This document shows positions 57,943-64,000 of a stretch of 64,000 bases of DNA, piece by piece. The translations under genes were made by a program, and so were the position numbers. The DNA is from G963422745 sp965214285 (GTDB lineage Bacteria; Actinomycetota; Acidimicrobiia; Acidimicrobiales; Aldehydirespiratoraceae), in NCBI GenBank assembly GCA_965214285.1, contig OZ243946.1, forward strand, positions 372,001-436,000, in the 5' to 3' direction. The notes under the pieces are model-generated. The model was not told the DNA's origin. It saw only the letters and a list, made by a program, of their open reading frames with translations, and ran no database searches. Within the stretch, counting starts at the first letter, position 1. Every line of letters starts with the position of its first letter.

Positions 57943-58908
57943 ATGGCTGCATCGGCTGCTCACATCAAGGCACTGCTGAAGAGCCACGGCTCTGGTGACG
58001 ACGACGGCTTCTACGCGGTTGCGCTCCAGGTGGCGGCCAAGGCGGCTCGCCAGGGCCACCACAAGTTCGCGGCCGAGGTCAAGAGGCTCGTCGAGGACGG
58101 CCGCGAGCACGCGGCATCGGCCGTCACGTCTCTTGCCCAGCCCCGAGGGGAGCTCGGCGATTTGGTCGTGGCGTCGTACCCCGAAGCGGCGATGCGAGAT
58201 CTCGTGGCAGGCGCCGAGATCAAGCGCCCCTTGTGCGAGGTCATCGCCGAACAGCGGCAACGGCACAGCCTGATGGAGCAGGGCTTCAGTCCAGTCCATC
58301 GGCTGCTCCTCGAGGGTCCGCCGGGAACGGGGAAGACCATGACGGCAAGCGTGCTGGCGCACGAGCTGGATCTCCCGCTGTTGACCATCCGGCTGGATGC
58401 GCTGCTCAGCAAGTACCTCGGGGAGACGGCGAGCAAGCTGAGGGTACTGTTCGATGCCGCCTCGACCAAGAGGGCTGTCTATCTCTTCGACGAGTTCGAC
58501 GCGCTTGGCGGCGACCGTGCCGGAAACGACGTGGGCGAGGCGCGCCGGATCCTGAACTCGTTTCTCCTCTTCTTGGACGATGAGGGAGCGGAGAGCCTCA
58601 TCATTGCGTCGACGAACAATCGGGGCATCCTCGATCGTGCGCTGTTCCGCCGGTTCGACCTCGTGCTGAGCTTCCACCTGCCCTCCCCGGACGAGGCGAT
58701 AGCGATCATCAAGGGTCGGCTGAGGTCGCTGGCAGGCCAGATCGACTGGCGAAAGGTGCAAGAGGCGACCTGCGGGCTGAGCCAGGCGGACTTGGTGAAG
58801 GCAGCGGAGGTAGCCGCGAAGCGCTCCCTGCTTGCCGGCGAGAAGAGGGTGACGATCACAGTGCTCGTCGATTCGCTTCGAGACCGAAGCGGATCGGCAG
58901 TTGGCTGA
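57943..58908 (+). CDS. ietA: AAA-ATPase of an IetAS-like system
   Basis: A 321-residue AAA protein with Walker A GPPGTGKT (125-132), Walker B LFDEFDA (181-187), sensor 1 IIASTNN (220-226) and Arg finger pair at 236-237 (RALFRRFD). The N-terminal ~95 residues are helical, without a known domain. GGGGAGGAG precedes the ATG. It overlaps the downstream subtilisin gene by eight bases. The AAA-ATPase/subtilisin pairing matches IetA-IetS, described as a toxin-antitoxin system of a Ti plasmid and later as a phage-defence system. In that model IetA restrains or directs the IetS protease; whether this holds here is inference. Confidence 0.8.
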   Translation: MAASAAHIKALLKSHGSGDDDGFYAVALQVAAKAARQGHHKFAAEVKRLVEDGREHAASAVTSLAQPRGELGDLVVASYPEAAMRDLVAGAEIKRPLCEVIAEQRQRHSLMEQGFSPVHRLLLEGPPGTGKTMTASVLAHELDLPLLTIRLDALLSKYLGETASKLRVLFDAASTKRAVYLFDEFDALGGDRAGNDVGEARRILNSFLLFLDDEGAESLIIASTNNRGILDRALFRRFDLVLSFHLPSPDEAIAIIKGRLRSLAGQIDWRKVQEATCGLSQADLVKAAEVAAKRSLLAGEKRVTITVLVDSLRDRSGSAVG

Positions 58909-61420
58909 CCCGGACGATCCGCTCTCGCACCTCCTGATCCTCGGTCATGCGTCGGACCGGGACTTCCGGCGACGGGGTCGCGGGGATCAGCGCGTCCGTG
59001 ACATCGAGCGTCCGAGCCATGGCCAGCGCATCCTGGCGGAAGCCGGTCGAGCTCTCATGGAACAGGACGAGCGCCGCGAAGAGTTCGACATCGAGGAACT
59101 CCGATCGCTCGGCGTGATCATCACGCTGGAGGGGGCACAGGGCTATCCGCTGAAGCTGGAGTCGCTCGAGCAGCGCAGCCGGCACAAAGACGCCCCTCGA
59201 CCGAGGTGGCTCCTCCTCAGCGTGCACCCCGAGACGGACACCACGCCAGAGAGGGCGCAGGTATGGGTCAGCGACGAGTACCGGGCGAAGTTCATGGAGC
59301 GCTTCGAGCAGTTCGTCGATGCCAACACCCCCACTGGCAAGCCGCGCCACAAGTCCCTTGTCGCCAACATCGCCCGCATCCGAACGGCGACGCTCGCCGA
59401 CCTCTGGCAGTCAGACGAAGATCCACCCAAGTCGGGAACCCACTGGTGGGAGGTCTGGCTCGAGCCGACCGAAGACGCCCTGGAGGCGGCACGGTCGTTC
59501 GCGGAGGCGATGGGGCTTCGGATCACCGAGGCAACGCTGAAGCTCGACAACCGCCACGTCGTGTGGGTTCGCTCTCGGTGGGCGGATCTCGCCGCGCTCC
59601 CCTTCAGCGCTGTGCCGGTCACGGAGCTGCGCCGACCCGCTTTCGTCGACACGATCGAAGACCTCGACTGGGATGAAATCCTGGAGTACGTCAGCGACCT
59701 GTCCGACAGGATCGTTCCAGCCAGCGACGAAGCGCCGGCTGTCTGCCTTCTGGACACGGGAGTTCGGCGGACCCATGTGCTCCTGGATCGCTCGCTTGCC
59801 GCGGAGGATGCCCACAGCGTCGTCGGCGCGCCGACAGGCGACCTGAAAGGCCACGGCACGAAGATGGCCGGCCTAGCGCTGTTCGGTCCGCTGGATGCAC
59901 CGCTCGTTGGGACAGGAACGGAGCGTCTGGTGCATTGCCTTGAGTCAGTCAAGATGCTGCCCGATTCGGGTGGCCCTGGACATGACCCCAAGGCCTACGG
60001 GTTGACGACCGCAGAGGCCGTGGCGATGCCGGAGATAGCGAAGCCTGGTCGTCGGCGGGCCTACGCCATGCCGGTCACGAGCGAAGCGGACCGCCCCGGT
60101 GAGCCTTCTCTGTGGTCGGCTGCCGTTGATGCGCTCGCCGCAGGCACCGATGTGGGCCGTACCGATGACGGCATCGAGTTGCTCGGGACCCCTGCCGACT
60201 CTGCGAAGCGCTTGATCGTCGTGTCGGCCGGCAACGTCGATGGGTCCTACGAGGCCGACTATCTCGCCAAGTGCGATCTCTCGCCGATCGAGGATCCGGC
60301 GCAGGCTTGGAACGCGCTGGTCGTTGGCGCTTCGACGGCACTGACAACCTCCCCAACAGACCCGAGCTTCGAGGGATGGGAAGCCCTGGCAGACGAGGGG
60401 GAGTTGTCGCCTCACAGCCGGACCGGCGTGATTGCCGGCGGAGATCAGTGGCCCATTCGGCCCGACATCTGCATGGAGGGCGGCAACGTCCTCACAAACG
60501 GCGCCGGTGACTTCCACGCCAATCATCCGGTCGTGTCGCTGCGGACCACCTCAAGAGAGGACGATCGGGCGCTCGGCTCGGCCAATGCCACCAGCGCGGC
60601 GACAGCGCAGGCGGCGCGGCTGGCAGCTCGGGCCATGGCGAAGTACCCGTCCTATTGGCCGGAGACCATCCGGGGCTTGCTGACGCATCAAGCCGAGTGG
60701 ACATCCGTCATGCGGGAGGCCTTGGAGGCGGCAGCCGGCAAGAAGCAGCGTCGCCAGCTGCTGAAGCGATACGGGTGGGGCGTCCCCGACGACAACGCGG
60801 TTCTCAGCTCCGCACGCAACGCAGTCACGATGGTCGTCCAGGACCGCTTTGTGCCCTTCGTGGGCGACAACCACGCCATGCGGCAGTTCCGTCTCCACGA
60901 ACTCCCGTGGCCCGCGGACGCTTTGGCCCGCCTGGGAGAGGCGGACGTCGAACTGAGAGTCACCCTCTCCTACTTCATCGAGCCCTCGGCTTCTCGACGC
61001 GGATGGCGACGCAGGTATGCCTACCAGTCGCACGGTCTCAGGTTCGAGTTGCGCGAGCCCAATGAGTCCACAGAGGAGTTCGTGCGGCGCGTGAACCGTG
61101 AGGCTGCCGGCGAGGAGGACGGCGTTCGGATCGCCTCGGGCAGCGCTGGGCATTGGTTCGTCGGCCCAGATCAGCGGAACAAAGGCTCGCTCCACCAGGA
61201 CGTCTGGCGCGGTGACGGCCCCGAATTGGCGACGACTGGCGTGATCGCCGTCCACGCCGTGGGCGGATGGTGGAAGAACAACCGGCGAAAGCACCGACAA
61301 GATCTGCCGGTTCGGTACGCCCTTCTCGTCTCGCTCCGCACGCCGTCCCAGGATGTTGACCTGTACACCCCGATCGCAAACGCGATCGGGGTGCCCCTCG
61401 AAGCCTGGGGCGAGGCGTGA
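58901..61420 (+). CDS. ietS: Subtilisin-like serine protease of an IetAS-like system
   Basis: An 839-residue cytoplasmic S8 protease, no signal peptide. The catalytic residues are in family order: Asp285 (VCLLDTGV), His318 (GHGTKMAGLALF), oxyanion Asn445 (VVSAGNVDG) and Ser565 (ATSAATAQAA). The first ~270 residues are a non-catalytic N-terminal region and the last ~200 (VELRVTLSYFIEPSASRRGW...) form a beta-rich end domain. It starts with TTG inside the ATPase gene (TTGGCTGA), so its output depends on ribosomes finishing ietA, which fits a toxin-like partner kept in proportion. Confidence 0.83.
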   Translation: MADPDDPLSHLLILGHASDRDFRRRGRGDQRVRDIERPSHGQRILAEAGRALMEQDERREEFDIEELRSLGVIITLEGAQGYPLKLESLEQRSRHKDAPRPRWLLLSVHPETDTTPERAQVWVSDEYRAKFMERFEQFVDANTPTGKPRHKSLVANIARIRTATLADLWQSDEDPPKSGTHWWEVWLEPTEDALEAARSFAEAMGLRITEATLKLDNRHVVWVRSRWADLAALPFSAVPVTELRRPAFVDTIEDLDWDEILEYVSDLSDRIVPASDEAPAVCLLDTGVRRTHVLLDRSLAAEDAHSVVGAPTGDLKGHGTKMAGLALFGPLDAPLVGTGTERLVHCLESVKMLPDSGGPGHDPKAYGLTTAEAVAMPEIAKPGRRRAYAMPVTSEADRPGEPSLWSAAVDALAAGTDVGRTDDGIELLGTPADSAKRLIVVSAGNVDGSYEADYLAKCDLSPIEDPAQAWNALVVGASTALTTSPTDPSFEGWEALADEGELSPHSRTGVIAGGDQWPIRPDICMEGGNVLTNGAGDFHANHPVVSLRTTSREDDRALGSANATSAATAQAARLAARAMAKYPSYWPETIRGLLTHQAEWTSVMREALEAAAGKKQRRQLLKRYGWGVPDDNAVLSSARNAVTMVVQDRFVPFVGDNHAMRQFRLHELPWPADALARLGEADVELRVTLSYFIEPSASRRGWRRRYAYQSHGLRFELREPNESTEEFVRRVNREAAGEEDGVRIASGSAGHWFVGPDQRNKGSLHQDVWRGDGPELATTGVIAVHAVGGWWKNNRRKHRQDLPVRYALLVSLRTPSQDVDLYTPIANAIGVPLEAWGEA

Positions 61421-61458
61421 TCTCGGAGCGCCCGGCTTCACAGATGACCGGAGCGGGA

Positions 61459-61552
61459 TCAGCCGTGGGCGGAGAGCACGTCGCTGATCGGCAGCGGGGC
61501 GGGGATCTCGATCTGGGTCGTAGCCGCATACGTCCGGGTCGCGATCGGGTCG
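61459..61552 (-). pseudogene. Echo of a DNA ligase 3' end
   Basis: Closely matches 62783-62876, the last ~30 codons and stop of the ligase gene, in the same orientation (TCGATCTGG, GTAGCCGCAT and GTGGGCGGAGAGCAC shared). One extra G breaks the frame. It sits about 1.3 kb from the real ligase end, between ietS and the methyltransferase core, and so overlaps the 5' region of that gene on the other strand. Confidence 0.82.
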
Positions 61553-61584
61553 CCAGCGACCGCGGTCGCAGCTCCGCCTGTGGA

Positions 61585-62262
61585 GTGAGCGCGGCTGGCA
61601 GCGTCGTCTGGCTCGACGACGCCCCCGGGACTCAGCGGGATCAGCCGGTCTTCGGCTCGGTCAGCCCGATTCGCAAGGTCACCCGTCAGGTCGCCTTCGA
61701 GGGCTGCTGGGATGCCGAGCGCCGAGCGAAGGTCGCCGACCTGTTCGACTCCATGGCCGCCGGCTGGACTGCCGATCACGACTCCCCGCAGCGGCGGGCG
61801 GCGATCAGCGACTGCCTCGATCGGGGCGGCGTGCGCGGCGGACGCGTTGTCGAGCTCGGCTCGGGCTCGGGCCTGGCCACAGGCGAGCTCGCGGCGAGGC
61901 TCGGCACGGTGATCGCCCTCGACCTGTCCCGCGAGATGCTCACCCACGCTCCGCCCGATGCGGGCCTGAAGGTGCAGGGCGACGCGTCTCGGCTGCCTTT
62001 CAGCGACGATGCCGCCGACACGCTGGTGCTGGTCAACATGCTGCTGTTCCCCGCCGAGGCCGACCGGGTGCTCGCTGCGGGCGGGACCCTGGTGTGGGTC
62101 AACACCCTGGCCGAGGAGACCCCCATCCACCTGATGCCCCCAGAGGTGCTGGAGGCCCTGCCGGGACCCTGGAACGCCGTGGCTGGCCGCGCAGGCACGG
62201 GCCTGTGGTGCGTGGCGTCACGCGCTGACGACTCGGTGCCCGGTGGCGGCGCTGGGGCCTGA
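61585..62262 (+). CDS. Class I SAM-dependent methyltransferase
   Basis: The core (residues ~30-215) has motif I VVELGSGSGLATGELAARLG, the acidic VIALDLSREML loop, GDASRLPFSDDAADTLVLVNMLLF (motifs II-IV) and AGGTLVWVNTLAEETP. It belongs with UbiE/YcgJ-type small-molecule methyltransferases; the substrate is unknown. The start is uncertain: an in-frame GTG at 61417 overlaps the ietS stop (GTGA), but the first ~55 residues from there would be coded by the antisense of the ligase echo. The GTG at 61585 is preferred. Confidence 0.7.
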   Translation: MSAAGSVVWLDDAPGTQRDQPVFGSVSPIRKVTRQVAFEGCWDAERRAKVADLFDSMAAGWTADHDSPQRRAAISDCLDRGGVRGGRVVELGSGSGLATGELAARLGTVIALDLSREMLTHAPPDAGLKVQGDASRLPFSDDAADTLVLVNMLLFPAEADRVLAAGGTLVWVNTLAEETPIHLMPPEVLEALPGPWNAVAGRAGTGLWCVASRADDSVPGGGAGA

Positions 62263-62286
62263 GAGCCGAGAACTCAGAGCTGGCCG

Positions 62287-62613
62287 TCACAAAGCCAAGA
62301 TGGCCAACAGCGCGAACAGGATCAGGAGCGTTCCGGGCACCAGGGCGACGACGAGCCCGGCAATCGCCAGACCCCGATTCGGCAATCCGTGGTCGTTGGC
62401 GCGCTTCAGCCCGATAGCCGAGAAGACGATGCCCAGCACCCAGCAGAGGAAGTTCACCGCCGGGAACCAGAACAGCACCACCGAGCACAGGGCGAGCACG
62501 AATCCGGCGACAGCCATGCCGTTGCCTTGCTGGCCTGCAGCACCGCCGACGTTCACGGTGAAGTTGCCGCCGTCCATCTTCTGCTGGGGGCCTTCCATCT
62601 CCGGCTGAGACAT
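62287..62613 (-). CDS. Small DUF4190-like membrane protein
   Basis: A 108-residue protein: a polar Gln/Gly-rich start (MSQPEMEGPQQKMDGGNFTV), then two membrane helices (MAVAGFVLALCSVVLFWFPAVNFLCWVLGIVFSAIGL and GLAIAGLVVALVPGTLLILFALLAILAL) linked by KRANDHGLPNRG, the arrangement of DUF4190 proteins. AGGAGGAG supports the ATG. Function unknown for the family. Confidence 0.82.
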   Translation of the reverse strand: MSQPEMEGPQQKMDGGNFTVNVGGAAGQQGNGMAVAGFVLALCSVVLFWFPAVNFLCWVLGIVFSAIGLKRANDHGLPNRGLAIAGLVVALVPGTLLILFALLAILAL

Positions 62614-62782
62614 ACCGCTCTCCTCCTGCTGGGTGTGATCAAATTCTGGCCGAGTCTGGCACGGATCAGCGTCGGAGCCAAGCACCGCCGCAAGCCTCCC
62701 GGCCCGAGGGCCAGGCACGACGCGTCACCAGCGTTCCAGGACGTAGTCCGACTCGTGGCCGGGGCCTGCCGGCACCGCTTGG

Positions 62783-63859
62783 TCAGTCGTGGGCGGAGAG
62801 CACCGCGCTGATCGTCAGCGGGGCGGGGGTCTCGATCTGGTCGTAGCCGCATCCGGCCGGGTCGCGGTCGGGCCACCAGCGGACCAGGCGGGTGGTGCCG
62901 CGGAAGCGGCCGTTGAGCATCGCCTCGTACTTCACCTCGGCGACCAGCTCGCAGCGCAGCGGCACCCATTCGGCGGTCGCCCGCCCGCTCGACCAGCGAT
63001 TGGGCGTGCCCGGCATCAGCCCGGACTCGTGCGCCTCGGCGGTCATCCACTCGCCCCAGGGGTGCTGGGTCAGGTCGTCGAGCACATGGGGAGCGAGCAA
63101 CTCGACCAGCTCGGCCCGCAGCGCCGCCCGAAACGACGCCGCCACGCCGGTGTGCTGCAGCCGCCCTTCCTCGTCGTGCAGGCCGATCAGCAGCGACCCC
63201 ACGCCCTGGCCGTCCTTGTGCATGCGGTAGCCGGCCACCACCACGTCGGCTGTGCGGGTGTGCTTCACCTTGAACTGCGCCCGCTTGTTGGGCAGATAGA
63301 CGCCGTCGCGGGGCTTGGCGATCAGCCCGTCGAGCCCGGCCCCCTCGAACTCGTCGAACCAGCGCCGGGCGGTCTCACGGTCGAGAGTCTGGGCCGCAAG
63401 ATGCAGCGGCGCCTCGAAGGCCTCGCCGATTGCCTCGAGCACGGCTCGCCGGTCGCGAAACGGCGCCTCGGTGAGGTCGGCGTCGTTCACCGCCAGCACG
63501 TCGAAGGCCACGAACGAAGCCGGGATCTCCTCCGCCAGCCTGTCGATCCTCGACTCGGCGGGGTGGATTCGCTGCTGCAGGGCGTCGAACCCCAGGCGGT
63601 CGTCGACGACGATGATGATCTCGCCGTCGACCACGCAGCGCTGCGGCAGGCATCGCATGAGCGGCTCGATCAGCTCCGGGAAATAGCGGGTGAGGGGCCG
63701 CTCGTTGCGGGAGCCCAGGTGGACCTCGTCGCCGCAGCGGAACACGATGCAGCGGAAGCCGTCCCACTTGGGCTCGAACGCCAGGTCGCCGTCGTCGGGG
63801 ATGCCCCCTATGGCCTTGGCGAGCATCGGCTTCACCGGCGGCACGACAGGCAAATCCAT
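62783..63859 (-). CDS. ATP-dependent DNA ligase (LigC-type)
   Basis: A 358-residue ligase. The nucleotidyl-transferase motif I is EPKWDGFRCIV with catalytic Lys ~38; further motifs are VVDGEIIIV (III), SFVAFDVLA (IIIa), LDGLIAKPRDGVYLPNKRAQFKVKH (IV and V). The C-terminal OB fold ends WWPDRDPAGCGYDQIETPAP. Length and lack of extra nuclease or polymerase domains match mycobacterial LigC, a non-replicative repair ligase. Start at MDLPVVPPVKPMLAKA with GAGGGGG directly upstream. An echo of the 3' end lies at 61459. Confidence 0.9.
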   Translation of the reverse strand: MDLPVVPPVKPMLAKAIGGIPDDGDLAFEPKWDGFRCIVFRCGDEVHLGSRNERPLTRYFPELIEPLMRCLPQRCVVDGEIIIVVDDRLGFDALQQRIHPAESRIDRLAEEIPASFVAFDVLAVNDADLTEAPFRDRRAVLEAIGEAFEAPLHLAAQTLDRETARRWFDEFEGAGLDGLIAKPRDGVYLPNKRAQFKVKHTRTADVVVAGYRMHKDGQGVGSLLIGLHDEEGRLQHTGVAASFRAALRAELVELLAPHVLDDLTQHPWGEWMTAEAHESGLMPGTPNRWSSGRATAEWVPLRCELVAEVKYEAMLNGRFRGTTRLVRWWPDRDPAGCGYDQIETPAPLTISAVLSAHD

Positions 63860-63935
63860 CCCCCTCAGCCTACGTGCGACCCAAACTGCACCCCGCCGCG
63901 CCAATGCTCAGGCGAAGCAGGGGCCGGGGTCGCCC

Positions 63936-64000
63936 GTGCGTTCTGCCGTCCTGGCAGCGGATCGCTACGACGCCGATGCAGCGGCGGCGCGTGACCGTGT
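63936..64000 (+). CDS. Possible gene start cut by the right edge
   Basis: A GTG opens a frame reading VRSAVLAADRYDADAAAARD to the window edge without a stop. It is divergent from the ligase. Too short to assign a product; the frame might be chance in G+C-rich DNA. Confidence 0.25.
   Translation, partial: MRSAVLAADRYDADAAAARDR

Overview
The window is a high-GC chromosome segment from an actinobacterium-like organism. The rpsF-ssb-rpsR-rplI-dnaB block, the three-subunit NAD(P) transhydrogenase, an EtfD-type Fe-S oxidoreductase, PASTA-domain PknB, frequent GTG starts and Asp/Ser/Gly-rich lipoprotein linkers fit the phylum. An affiliation with Acidimicrobiia is my inference and was not tested.

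Region 1 (1-6.4 kb) is a sugar-utilisation module. On the minus strand lie a GH13 alpha-glucosidase, a LacI-family repressor, a solute-binding lipoprotein and the start of an ABC permease. A Gfo/Idh/MocA oxidoreductase diverges from it. Two sites that match the LacI-family operator consensus exactly lie upstream of the glucosidase and upstream of the binding protein. A MsmK/UgpC-type ATPase at 19-20 kb is a candidate energiser for this importer.

Region 2 (6.35-18.9 kb) is the most unusual part. It is a roughly 2.05-2.09 kb tandem array of four units. Each unit holds a promoter-plus-hairpin leader, a ~145-residue secreted protein and a ~315-residue four-cysteine lipoprotein, and units are separated by decayed copies of the Gfo/Idh gene. 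A fifth, diverged lipoprotein has lost its small partner. It sits directly in front of a HlyD/MacA-type adaptor with a peptidoglycan-binding domain, a MacB-type ATPase and an FtsX-type permease. Two relic spacers are almost identical although the genes around them have diverged.

Region 3 (18.9-39.4 kb) is mostly core metabolism and information processing: gamma-carbonic-anhydrase-like protein beside tRNA-Arg(CCT), two enoyl-CoA hydratases, acetyl-CoA synthetase, metallo-beta-lactamase hydrolase, fatty acid desaturase, prephenate dehydratase, acyl-CoA ligase, dnaB, rplI, an S18 gene with a long repetitive tail, ssb, rpsF, and pntAA-pntAB-pntB.

Region 4 (39.4-49.6 kb) is accessory. It has a decayed hypothetical gene, a Thr-rich lipoprotein, a secreted Cys-rich protein, two pilin-like membrane-anchored proteins, a MazEF-like toxin-antitoxin pair with a perfect palindromic operator, panB, a Fic protein behind an AT-rich array of five operator half-sites, a frameshifted membrane protein and an orphan DNA methylase with a zinc-knuckle insert.

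Region 5 (49.6-64 kb) has pknB, a glutamine amidotransferase, the EtfD-like oxidoreductase, gpmA, a Phd/VapC-type pair, serS, an AAA-ATPase plus subtilisin pair resembling the IetAS toxin-antitoxin/phage-defence system, a SAM methyltransferase, a small membrane protein and an ATP-dependent DNA ligase.

A theme across the window is short 'echoes': decayed copies of gene ends (Gfo/Idh, enoyl-CoA hydratase, DNA methylase, panB, mazEF, DNA ligase) lying in intergenic DNA. They indicate repeated partial duplication followed by decay.
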